From: JAIVGV01 sp035295985
Lineage (GTDB): Bacteria > Acidobacteriota > Blastocatellia > Pyrinomonadales > Pyrinomonadaceae
NCBI GenBank assembly: GCA_035295985.1
Contig: DATHBT010000095.1
Span: forward strand, 1 to 5,158
Length of the DNA stretch: 5,158 bases
Direction: 5' to 3'
Below the pieces are notes generated by a model, which saw only the letters and a list, made by a program, of their open reading frames with translations, was not told where the DNA came from and searched no databases. The translations under genes and the position numbers were made by a program. Shown here piece by piece: positions 1 to 5,158 of this stretch. Numbering within the stretch: the stretch's first letter is position 1; every line of letters begins with the position of its first letter.

Positions 1-164
1 CTGAGACGCGCGGCGCGGCGGGCGGCGGAGGCCGCGTGCGCGACGAACGCTCGCGCCGCGACCCGCGCCACCGCCGCGGCGGCGGACAGGGCGGCGGCGG
101 CGGGCGCGAAAGGCAGCAGGGCGGCGCGGGGTCGCAGCAACAGCGGCCCGAAGCCTCGCTCAAC
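1..164 (+). other. Arg/Gly-rich open stretch upstream of and in frame with accB
   Basis: This stretch is open in the accB frame from the left edge of the window. It could be translated from a GTG at 36 as 43 extra residues ahead of the accB ATG. The conceptual peptide is low complexity, rich in Arg, Gly and Gln, with RGGG-type runs and a short QQQ segment. Third positions in this frame are almost all G or C, which fits coding but is weak evidence in such GC-rich DNA. In another frame a TGA lies at 2-4 and could be the stop of an upstream gene, which would make this simply a spacer. No promoter or clear Shine-Dalgarno sequence is visible. Known BCCPs start close to the 'MDELRELFDLF' type helix, so I treat this as untranslated or an extension of unknown status. 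Confidence 0.4.
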
Positions 165-689
<525 letters not shown>

Positions 690-756
690 CAGTGGTCAGT
701 GATCAGCGATCAGCCGGAACAAAAGCTGACCACTGACCACTGACCACTGACCACTG
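690..756 (+). repeat. Heptamer-phased inverted repeat in the accB-accC gap
   Basis: The right arm holds four perfect tandem copies of TGACCAC (727-754) plus TG. The left arm holds three related units on the opposite strand sense: GTGGTCA (692-698), GTGATCA (699-705) and GCGATCA (706-712). Positions 690-714 can pair with 725-749 at 22 of 25 positions around a 10-nt loop (715-724), and the repeats allow sliding into other registers. The element begins at the base after the accB stop and ends four bases before the accC ATG, so it occupies the whole gap. As RNA it would be a strong hairpin lacking a T-run, so it is not a classical terminator. Its function is unknown; it may affect mRNA stability or accC translation. 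Confidence 0.88.
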
Positions 757-760
757 GGTT

Positions 761-2161
761 ATGATGCTTTTCGGCCCGCGCAAATTCAGGAAGGTGCTGA
801 TCGCGAACCGCGGCGAGATCGCGTTGCGGATCATCTGGGCGTGTAAGGAGATGGGCATCAGGACCGTCTCAGTTCACAGCCAGGCCGACCGCAACTCCTT
901 GCACGTGCGCTTCGCCGACGAGTCGATCTGCATCGGCCCCGCGCCCTCGGCGCAGAGCTACCTGAACATCCCGTCGATCATCAGCGCGGCCGAACTCTAC
1001 AACGTTGACGCCATCCACCCCGGCTACGGCTTTCTGGCCGAGTCGCCCCAGTTCGCCGAAATCTGCGAGGCGTGCAACATCAAGTTCATCGGCCCGAAGG
1101 CTTCGGTGATCAAGATGATGGGCGACAAGGTCGAGGCGCGGCGCGCGATGCAGGAGGCGGGCGTCCCCGTCCTGCCGGGCAGTCCCGGCCCCGTCTCTTC
1201 GGGCGAAGAGGCGAAGCGCATCGCGGCCGGGATCGGCTATCCCGTCATCGTCAAGGCTTCGGCCGGCGGCGGCGGGCGCGGGATGCGGATCGTGCGAAGC
1301 GACGCGGAGATCGCGCACGCCGTCGAGACCGCGTCGAACGAGGCGCTGGCGGCGTTCAAGAACGGCGACGTTTACATCGAACGCTACATCGAGCGACCGC
1401 GCCACATCGAGATTCAGGTGATGGCCGACGAGCACGGCAACTGCGTCCACCTCGGCGAGCGCGACTGCTCGATCCAGCGCCGCCACCAGAAGCTGCTCGA
1501 AGAAGCCCTCAGCCCCGCGCTCACGCCGGAGCTGCGCGACGAGATGGGCCGCGTGGCCGTCGAGGCGTGCAAGCGCGTCGGCTACTCGAACGCGGGCACC
1601 ATCGAGTTCCTGTTGGACGAGGACGGCCGCTTCTACTTCATGGAGATGAACACGCGCGTGCAGGTCGAGCACCCGGTCACCGAGATGGTGACGCTCGCCG
1701 ACATCGTGCGCAACCAGATTCGCGTCGCCGAGGGCGAGCTGCTCGCCTTCGCGCAGGAGGACGTGATCTTCGCCGGCCACGCAATCGAGTGCCGCATCAA
1801 CGCCGAAGACCCCGACACGTTCGCGCCATCGCCGGGACTGATCACGGCCTGCAACATTCCGGGCGGGCCGGGCGTCCGCGTGGACACGGCCATCTACCCG
1901 GGCTACTTCGTGCCGCCCTACTACGACTCGATGATCGCCAAGCTCATCGTCCACGCGCGCACGCGCGACCTCGCCATCATGCGAATGCGCCGCGCGCTCG
2001 AAGCGATGGTCATCGAGGGAATTAAGACGACCGTCCCGCTCCACCAGCGGATCATGGAAGACGGCCAATTCCAGTCGGGTAACTACTCGACGAAGTTCAT
2101 GGAGCGCTTCAGTGAGCGGGCGGACGGGGCGGGCGGCGCGAGGAAAATAGCGAGCGCGTGA
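761..2161 (+). CDS. accC: Biotin carboxylase subunit of acetyl-CoA carboxylase
   Basis: AccC uses ATP and bicarbonate to carboxylate the biotin on BCCP. The product is 466 aa (E. coli 449). Residues about 9-118 form the N-terminal biotin-carboxylase domain (KVLIANRGEIALRI, HPGYGFLAE at 86-94). The ATP-grasp region follows, with Lys123, Lys165, the glycine-rich loop AGGGGRGM at 168-175, His215, Lys244 and Glu282. EMNTRVQVEHP at 295-305 supplies the metal and catalytic residues Glu295, Asn297, Arg299 and Glu303. The C-terminal domain starts near ECRINAED (343-350), with Arg345 matching the E. coli biotin/bicarbonate-site Arg338. All expected catalytic residues are present. The N-terminus is about seven residues longer than in E. 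coli (MMLFGPR). ATG 761 or 764 are the only sensible starts, and both lack a real Shine-Dalgarno (only GGG at 756-758). The last roughly 17 residues are a non-conserved Gly/Ala-rich tail. No T-rich terminator follows. Confidence 0.97.
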   Translation: MMLFGPRKFRKVLIANRGEIALRIIWACKEMGIRTVSVHSQADRNSLHVRFADESICIGPAPSAQSYLNIPSIISAAELYNVDAIHPGYGFLAESPQFAEICEACNIKFIGPKASVIKMMGDKVEARRAMQEAGVPVLPGSPGPVSSGEEAKRIAAGIGYPVIVKASAGGGGRGMRIVRSDAEIAHAVETASNEALAAFKNGDVYIERYIERPRHIEIQVMADEHGNCVHLGERDCSIQRRHQKLLEEALSPALTPELRDEMGRVAVEACKRVGYSNAGTIEFLLDEDGRFYFMEMNTRVQVEHPVTEMVTLADIVRNQIRVAEGELLAFAQEDVIFAGHAIECRINAEDPDTFAPSPGLITACNIPGGPGVRVDTAIYPGYFVPPYYDSMIAKLIVHARTRDLAIMRMRRALEAMVIEGIKTTVPLHQRIMEDGQFQSGNYSTKFMERFSERADGAGGARKIASA

Positions 2162-2178
2162 AGGCGGCGCGCGGCGCG

Positions 2179-2207
2179 TTGACGGGCGCGCTAACCGTCT
2201 TTATAAT
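2179..2207 (+). promoter_or_regulatory. Sigma-70-type promoter for rplU-rpmA
   Basis: TTGACG at 2179-2184 (five of six matches to the -35 consensus) and a perfect TATAAT at 2202-2207 are separated by the ideal 17 nt. The site lies in the 92-nt gap after the accC stop, and the local AT-rich patch stands out from the GC-rich surroundings. Transcription would start near 2214, giving a leader of about 40 nt before rplU. It suggests the ribosomal-protein genes are expressed independently of accBC, although read-through from accC is not excluded. Confidence 0.85.
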
Positions 2208-2218
2208 GAACGACTTTC

Positions 2219-2237
2219 GCGCGGGCTGTTTCCGCGC
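2219..2237 (+). promoter_or_regulatory. Small GC hairpin in the rplU 5' leader
   Basis: GCGCGG at 2219-2224 and CCGCGC at 2232-2237 are perfect complements around a 7-nt loop. The hairpin sits between the predicted transcription start and the rplU Shine-Dalgarno sequence, which begins four bases after it. Leaders that let L21 control its own operon are known in some other bacteria. This stem is short and could be chance in GC-rich DNA, so a regulatory role is only a suggestion. Confidence 0.35.
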
Positions 2238-2240
2238 CAA

Positions 2241-2247
2241 GGGGGAG
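2241..2247 (+). promoter_or_regulatory. Ribosome-binding site that fixes the rplU start
   Basis: GGGGGAG lies six bases before the ATG at 2254 and is the best Shine-Dalgarno match near any start in the window. It decides for the ATG at 2254 over the in-frame GTG at 2158, which overlaps the end of accC and lies upstream of the promoter. Confidence 0.8.
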
Positions 2248-2253
2248 TTGGAG

Positions 2254-2568
2254 ATGTCTTACGCAATCATCAGATCGGGCGGCAAGCAGTTCCGCGTCGC
2301 CGAGGGCGAGACCGTCCGCCTGCCGTCCATCGACACGGAGGCCGGCGAGTCGGTCGAGCTGGAGGCGCTGGTCATCGGCGGCGTGGGCGACGGCGAGACG
2401 CGCGTCGGCGCGCCCGTGGTCGATGGCGCGCGCGTCACCGGCACGGTCGTCGAGCACGGCCGCGGCGACAAGATCATCGTCTTCAAGAAGAAGCGCCGCA
2501 AGCAGTACAAGCGCACGCGGGGCCACCGCCAGGACTACACGGCGGTGAAGATTGATTCAATCGGATAA
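2254..2568 (+). CDS. rplU: 50S ribosomal protein L21 (bL21)
   Basis: L21 is a primary 23S rRNA-binding protein of the large subunit. The product is 104 aa (E. coli 103) and collinear with the family: MSYAIIRSGGKQFRV at the N-terminus, a beta-rich middle with VGAPVVDGARVTG (51-63), and a strongly basic C-terminal part with FKKKRRKQYKRTRGHRQ at 77-93 followed by YT, matching the L21 signature (Lys/Arg run, then GHRQ..T). The start is set by the strong ribosome-binding site and by family length; the 32 residues that could be added upstream do not resemble L21. It has its own promoter and pairs with rpmA, as in most bacteria. The rplU-rpmA gap is unusually long (138 nt) because it holds a repeat element. 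Confidence 0.97.
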   Translation: MSYAIIRSGGKQFRVAEGETVRLPSIDTEAGESVELEALVIGGVGDGETRVGAPVVDGARVTGTVVEHGRGDKIIVFKKKRRKQYKRTRGHRQDYTAVKIDSIG

Positions 2569-2695
2569 AGCTGTCCGTTGTCCGTCCTCAGTGGTCAGTT
2601 GTTTTGAGTGGCGCGGCGGCTTGAACTCCCGCCTACAACGGCCCGGATGGCGCGGCACATACGACGGACAACTGACCACTGACAACGGACGGTTT
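2569..2695 (+). repeat. Heptamer-phased inverted repeat in the rplU-rpmA gap
   Basis: Two blocks pair across the gap. The outer block GTCCGTTGT (2573-2581) is the exact reverse complement of 2682-2690; it extends outward with G-U pairs to about 2569/2694. The inner block CAGTGGTCAGTTGT (2589-2602) is the exact complement of 2668-2681. In the left arm the blocks are separated by 7 extra bases (2582-2588), while in the right arm they abut. Both arms read in 7-nt units: GTCCGTT, GTCCGTC, CTCAGTG, GTCAGTT on the left; ACGACGG, ACAACTG, ACCACTG, ACAACGG on the right. ACCACTG is also the unit of the accB-accC element. The central 65 nt are not repetitive but include a 5-bp hairpin (2615-2619 with 2629-2633). 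The element runs from the rplU stop to the base before the rpmA Shine-Dalgarno. Function unknown. Confidence 0.87.
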
Positions 2696-2706
2696 GAGGT
2701 TTTAAG

Positions 2707-3009
2707 ATGGCACACAAAAAAGGCGTCGGCTCTTCGCGCAACGGGCGCGACTCGAACGCGCAGCGGCTGGGGCTGAAGAAGTTCGGCGGCCAGCAGGTCC
2801 TGGGCGGCAACATCCTCGCGCGGCAGCGCGGGACGAAGTGGAAGCCCGGCAAGAACGTCGGCCGCGGCAAGGACGACACGCTGTTCGCACTGATCGACGG
2901 CGTCGTCAAGTTCGAGGACAAGGGCCGCAACGGCAAGTTCATCAGCGTCTATCCGGCCGCCCAAGCGCCGGCCGCCGAGTCCGCGCCGGAGGCGACCGCC
3001 GCCGCCTAA
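2707..3009 (+). CDS. rpmA: 50S ribosomal protein L27 (bL27)
   Basis: L27 sits near the peptidyl-transferase centre, where its N-terminal tail reaches the tRNA ends. The product is 100 aa (E. coli 85). It starts directly with MAHKKGVGSSRNGRDS, so there is no Firmicutes-type N-terminal extension needing protease processing. The family signature GNILARQRGTKWKPG is at 34-48, followed by NVGRGKDDTLFA at 50-61 and the C-terminal strand KGRNGKFISVYP at 72-83. The last 17 residues (84-100) are an Ala/Pro/Glu tail beyond the usual end. A good Shine-Dalgarno, GAGG at 2696-2699, lies seven bases before the ATG. The gene is presumably co-transcribed with rplU through the repeat element, and a hairpin follows it at 3047-3079. 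Confidence 0.97.
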   Translation: MAHKKGVGSSRNGRDSNAQRLGLKKFGGQQVLGGNILARQRGTKWKPGKNVGRGKDDTLFALIDGVVKFEDKGRNGKFISVYPAAQAPAAESAPEATAAA

Positions 3010-3046
3010 CTCCGACGGTGCACCACGCACTCGCGCAAGTTTAGAC

Positions 3047-3090
3047 GCCCGCGCTCGCCCCACCCGGACGAGCGCGGGCCATTCAGTTTT
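3047..3090 (+). terminator. Hairpin with short T-run after rpmA: probable weak terminator or attenuator
   Basis: Positions 3047-3057 (GCCCGCGCTCG) are a perfect 11-bp complement of 3069-3079 around an 11-nt loop. Seven bases later a TTTT run appears (3087-3090). The stem is very GC-rich, but the T-run is short and displaced, so this is not an ideal rho-independent terminator. It lies 37 nt after the rpmA stop and would lower transcription into obg. No complete promoter is visible between it and obg, so read-through or a non-consensus promoter is needed. Confidence 0.6.
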
Positions 3091-3094
3091 AGAA

Positions 3095-3174
3095 TGCGGA
3101 TTGCGGGTTGACAGAACCTTCGCTGCGCCCGTCGTCGGAAGCTCTGTTTTCAAGTCCGCAATCCGCAATCCGCG
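3095..3174 (+). repeat. Heptamer-phased inverted repeat abutting the obg start codon
   Basis: The right arm (3155-3174) is TCCGCAA, TCCGCAA, TCCGCG: a 7-nt period with unit TCCGCAA. The left arm TGCGGATTGCGG (3095-3106) is an exact 12-bp complement of 3156-3167; sliding by one unit to 3163-3174 still gives 11 pairs. The roughly 50-nt core between the arms has short nested complementarity (CAGA 3112-3115 with TCTG 3143-3146; CTTC 3118-3121 with GAAG 3138-3141), so the whole element can fold as a long imperfect hairpin. It ends at the base before the obg ATG and leaves no room for a Shine-Dalgarno. It has the same architecture as the two upstream elements but a different unit sequence. Confidence 0.83.
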
Positions 3175-4215
3175 ATGTTCATCGACCGGGTCAAAATCAA
3201 GGTGCGCGGCGGAGGCGGCGGGAACGGCGTGACGGCCTTCCGGCGCGAGAAGTTCGTGCCGCGCGGCGGGCCGTCGGGCGGCAACGGCGGGCGCGGCGGT
3301 GACGTGTGGCTCGTGGCCGACTCGTCGCTGAACACGCTTCTGCACCTGCGCTACAACCCGGAGCACAAGGCCGAACGCGGCGGCCACGGCGAAGGCTCGG
3401 ATCGCTCGGGGCGCGAGGGCGCGGACGTCGTGGTGCGAGTGCCCGTCGGCACGCAGGTCTTAGACCCGGAGACGGGCGACCTGCTGCACGATCTGACCGA
3501 AGACGGCGAGCGTTGGTTGGCCGCGCGCGGCGGGCGCGGCGGCTTCGGCAACGCGCACTTCGCAACCTCGACGAACCGCGCGCCGCGCTACCACCAGGAA
3601 GGATCGCCCGGCGACGAGCGCGAGCTGCAACTAGAACTCAAGCTGCTCGCCGACGTGGGACTCGTCGGCTTCCCGAACGCCGGCAAGTCAACTCTGATCT
3701 CGACCGTCTCGGCGGCGAAGCCGAAGGTCGCGGACTACCCGTTCACCACCCTTGAGCCGCACCTCGGCGTCGTCGATCTCGGCGAGTTCCGCACCTTCGT
3801 CGTCGCGGACATCCCCGGCCTCATCGAGGGCGCGCACGCTGGCGCGGGCCTCGGCGACCGCTTCCTGCGCCACGTCGAGCGGACGAAGCTGCTGCTCCAC
3901 CTCGTGGACGTGTCGTCCGCATCGGGGCGCGACGCGGTTGAGGACTACGAGACGATCAACCGCGAGCTGCGCGCCTACGACGAGCGACTGGCCGAGCGCC
4001 CGCAGATCGTCGTGGCGACTAAGATCGACGCGCTCGACGAACCCGAACGGGTCGAAGCCCTGCGCCGCCGCGCCGCGGAAGACGGGCGCGAATTCCACGA
4101 GATTTCGGCCGCGACGAACCGTGGCGTGCGCGAGTTGGTGCAGGCCGTCGCGCGAAGGCTCGACGCTCTGTCTGCGGAAAGCGCGGCGACGGCGACAATC
4201 GAAACGGACTTTTAA
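3175..4215 (+). CDS. obg: Obg-family GTPase (ObgE/CgtA), ribosome assembly
   Basis: Obg binds the 50S subunit, assists its late maturation and links it to GTP and stress signalling. The product is 346 aa. Residues 1-158 are the glycine-rich Obg fold (RGGGGGNGVTAFRREKFVPR at 11-30, GGPSGGNGGRGGD at 31-43, GGRGGFGN at 119-126). The GTPase domain follows with P-loop GFPNAGKS (165-172), switch I YPFTTLEPH (188-196), DIPG at 212-215, the G4 motif as TKID (282-285) rather than the textbook NKxD, and SAA (311-313). There is no extra C-terminal OCT domain; the protein ends in a short Ser/Ala tail. The ATG at 3175 matches the family start exactly, but no Shine-Dalgarno precedes it because the inverted repeat runs up to the start codon. 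nadD follows after 27 nt. Confidence 0.97.
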   Translation: MFIDRVKIKVRGGGGGNGVTAFRREKFVPRGGPSGGNGGRGGDVWLVADSSLNTLLHLRYNPEHKAERGGHGEGSDRSGREGADVVVRVPVGTQVLDPETGDLLHDLTEDGERWLAARGGRGGFGNAHFATSTNRAPRYHQEGSPGDERELQLELKLLADVGLVGFPNAGKSTLISTVSAAKPKVADYPFTTLEPHLGVVDLGEFRTFVVADIPGLIEGAHAGAGLGDRFLRHVERTKLLLHLVDVSSASGRDAVEDYETINRELRAYDERLAERPQIVVATKIDALDEPERVEALRRRAAEDGREFHEISAATNRGVRELVQAVARRLDALSAESAATATIETDF

Positions 4216-4242
4216 CCCGCCGGCGGCGGCGGCTCAGGACGG

Positions 4243-4947
4243 ATGGCTGAGAGGCGCGTGGCGATCTACGGCGGGTCGTTCGATCCGGTGCACGACGGGC
4301 ACCTCGCCCTCGCGCGCGAACTCGTCCGGCAGTTCGCCTTCGACGAGCTGCACTTCGTCCCGGCGCACCACGCGCCGCACAAGCGCTCATCGCGCCCCAC
4401 GTCGGCCTGGCACCGCTACGCGATGCTCGCGCTCGCGACGCAGGACGACGAGGCGCTGTGTGTTTCGGCCGCCGAACTCGAAGCGCCGGAGCGGCCCTAC
4501 ACGGTCGAGACGATTGCGCGGCTGCGTACAGAGCTAGGTAAAGGCGGCGTGCGACTCTTCTTCGTCATGGGCGCAGACTCGTGGGCGGAGATCACGACGT
4601 GGCGCGAGTGGGAGCGGCTGCTCTCGATGGCGGACACGGTCGTCGTCACGCGCCCCGGCTACGAACTCGCGCTCGAACACGTGACCGAAGAGGCGAGGGC
4701 GCGGGTGCGCGACGTGCGCGGGGCGGCGGGCGACGAGATCAAAAGGGTGGTCGCCGAAGACGCCGGCCCGTCGATCTTTTTCAGCGACGCCGTCAAGCTC
4801 GCCGTCTCTTCCACCGACGTGCGGCGGGCGGCGCGCGAGTTGTCGAAGGATTCGGAGGGCGGGGGCAGGGCGGCGGAGAGCCTGCCCGTGCCGCGGGCCG
4901 TGGCCGGTTACATTGAGAAGTACAGGTTATATACTGACAAAGCATGA
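4243..4947 (+). CDS. nadD: Nicotinate-nucleotide adenylyltransferase
   Basis: NadD joins nicotinate mononucleotide and ATP to give deamido-NAD, a late step of NAD synthesis in the cytoplasm. The product is 234 aa, slightly longer than the common range of about 190-220. The nucleotidyltransferase core is clear: YGGSFDPVHDGHL at 9-21 with the catalytic HxGH-type motif as His17-Asp18-Gly19-His20, then FVPAHHAPHK (38-47), PYTVET (85-90), FVMGADSW (107-114) and SSTDVRR (189-195), with the usual end VPRAVAGYIEKYRLY. Insertions relative to short homologues lie around 145-175 and 200-212. AGGA at 4236-4239 precedes the ATG with only three bases between. It follows obg by 27 nt and overlaps rsfS by four bases (ATGA at 4944-4947), so one transcript for obg, nadD and rsfS is likely. 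Confidence 0.96.
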   Translation: MAERRVAIYGGSFDPVHDGHLALARELVRQFAFDELHFVPAHHAPHKRSSRPTSAWHRYAMLALATQDDEALCVSAAELEAPERPYTVETIARLRTELGKGGVRLFFVMGADSWAEITTWREWERLLSMADTVVVTRPGYELALEHVTEEARARVRDVRGAAGDEIKRVVAEDAGPSIFFSDAVKLAVSSTDVRRAARELSKDSEGGGRAAESLPVPRAVAGYIEKYRLYTDKA

Positions 4948-5158
4948 GACCAGACGAAACGAAGGGTGAGAATCAGTCGCCGGCCCGCGCGGCGAAACGT
5001 CGCTCCGCGCGGGGCGAGGCGAAGGCCGAGACGGACGCGGGCGCGCAGCCGCAGCAGCAGGAGGGCGGGCCGCTCGACGACGCGCGCGTCGTCGAGGCTC
5101 TGCGCGCGGCCGGCGACAAGAAGGCCGCCGGCCTCGTCGTACTCGACCTGCGCGAGGT
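4944..5158 (+). CDS. rsfS: Ribosomal silencing factor RsfS, N-terminal part (cut by window edge)
   Basis: RsfS binds L14 of the large subunit and blocks subunit joining when nutrients are scarce. The frame opens at ATG 4944, overlapping the nadD stop as ATGA, and stays open for 71 codons to the window end. The first roughly 43 residues are a low-complexity, charged Ala/Arg/Lys/Gln stretch (KRRSARGEAKAE, PQPQ-like QQQ) with no known domain. From about residue 44 the sequence DDARVVEALRAAGDKKAAGLVVLDLRE matches the start of the RsfS/DUF143 domain, whose hallmark is a helix followed by KKA..LVVLDLRE. No in-frame ATG or GTG exists closer to the domain. No near Shine-Dalgarno is seen, so translational coupling to nadD is likely. 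Identification rests on about 27 residues plus the common nadD-rsfS neighbourhood. Confidence 0.88.
   Translation, partial: MRPDETKGENQSPARAAKRRSARGEAKAETDAGAQPQQQEGGPLDDARVVEALRAAGDKKAAGLVVLDLRE

Noticed and set aside
690..756. CRISPR-like array
   Set aside because: The repeats are 7 nt, contiguous and without spacers; no cas genes are nearby.
869..2068. Long minus-strand open frame opposite accC
   Set aside because: It is a GC-rich shadow: the + strand encodes a complete biotin carboxylase with all catalytic residues, and the antisense translation resembles no family I know.
2158..2253. Long form of rplU starting at GTG 2158 (32 extra residues)
   Set aside because: It overlaps accC and contains the promoter; the ATG at 2254 has a strong ribosome-binding site and gives the normal L21 length.
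2611..2650. tRNA-like segment (TTGAACTCCCGCC, resembling a reversed T-arm) in the core of the rplU-rpmA element
   Set aside because: Stem positions around the GTTCAA do not pair as a T-stem, and no acceptor or anticodon arms are seen.
2552..2776. Open frame spanning the rplU-rpmA gap
   Set aside because: It is made of repeat sequence plus out-of-frame starts of rpmA and has no ribosome-binding site or recognisable protein.
3090..3095. TAGAAT as a possible -10 box upstream of obg
   Set aside because: One mismatch to TATAAT, but the -35 window falls in the hairpin stem (GACGAG) with no match. It cannot be excluded as a weak promoter, but there is not enough to call it.
3108..3113. TTGACA, perfect -35 box upstream of obg
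   Set aside because: At 16-18 nt spacing the downstream sequence is GTCGTC-like with no -10 box; the hexamer lies at the edge of the inverted repeat.
4913..4935. TTGAGA and TATACT as a promoter for rsfS
   Set aside because: The spacer is only 11 nt; the ATGA overlap with nadD makes coupling the simpler explanation.

Overview
This is a high-GC bacterial chromosome segment, with third codon positions overwhelmingly G or C. All recognisable genes lie on the + strand and are housekeeping genes: accB (biotin carboxyl carrier protein), accC (biotin carboxylase), rplU (L21), rpmA (L27), obg (ribosome-assembly GTPase), nadD (nicotinate-nucleotide adenylyltransferase) and the start of rsfS (ribosomal silencing factor), which runs off the right edge. 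I infer an Acidobacteriota-like genome, perhaps Blastocatellia, from the gene order, the protein style and the intergenic CTGACCA-type heptamer repeats. The sequence alone does not prove that placement.

Layout. Positions 1-164 are an open, Arg/Gly-rich stretch in frame with accB: either an N-terminal extension of BCCP or a spacer after an upstream gene. accB (165-689) and accC (761-2161) form a pair encoding two components of acetyl-CoA carboxylase; accA and accD are not in the window. A near-consensus sigma-70 promoter (TTGACG, 17-nt spacer, TATAAT at 2179-2207) follows accC and starts the ribosomal block rplU-rpmA. A perfect 11-bp GC hairpin (3047-3079) followed by a short T-run comes after rpmA and looks like a weak terminator or attenuator. 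It is followed by obg, nadD and rsfS; nadD and rsfS overlap by ATGA. The second half is about ribosome maturation and silencing (L21, L27, Obg, RsfS), with NAD synthesis embedded in it.

The most unusual content is between the genes. Three spacers (accB-accC, rplU-rpmA, rpmA-obg) each hold an inverted repeat whose arms are built from 7-nt units: ACCACTG-type in the first two and CCGCAAT-type in the third. The repeats begin at or near a stop codon and end at or next to the following ribosome-binding site or start codon. In one element the two arms differ by a bulge of exactly 7 nt, as expected if whole units are gained or lost. They look like one class of heptamer-phased, hairpin-forming intergenic element with different unit sequences. 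Two of the genes just downstream (accC and obg) lack a convincing Shine-Dalgarno sequence. I see no phage, transposase, CRISPR or defence genes here.
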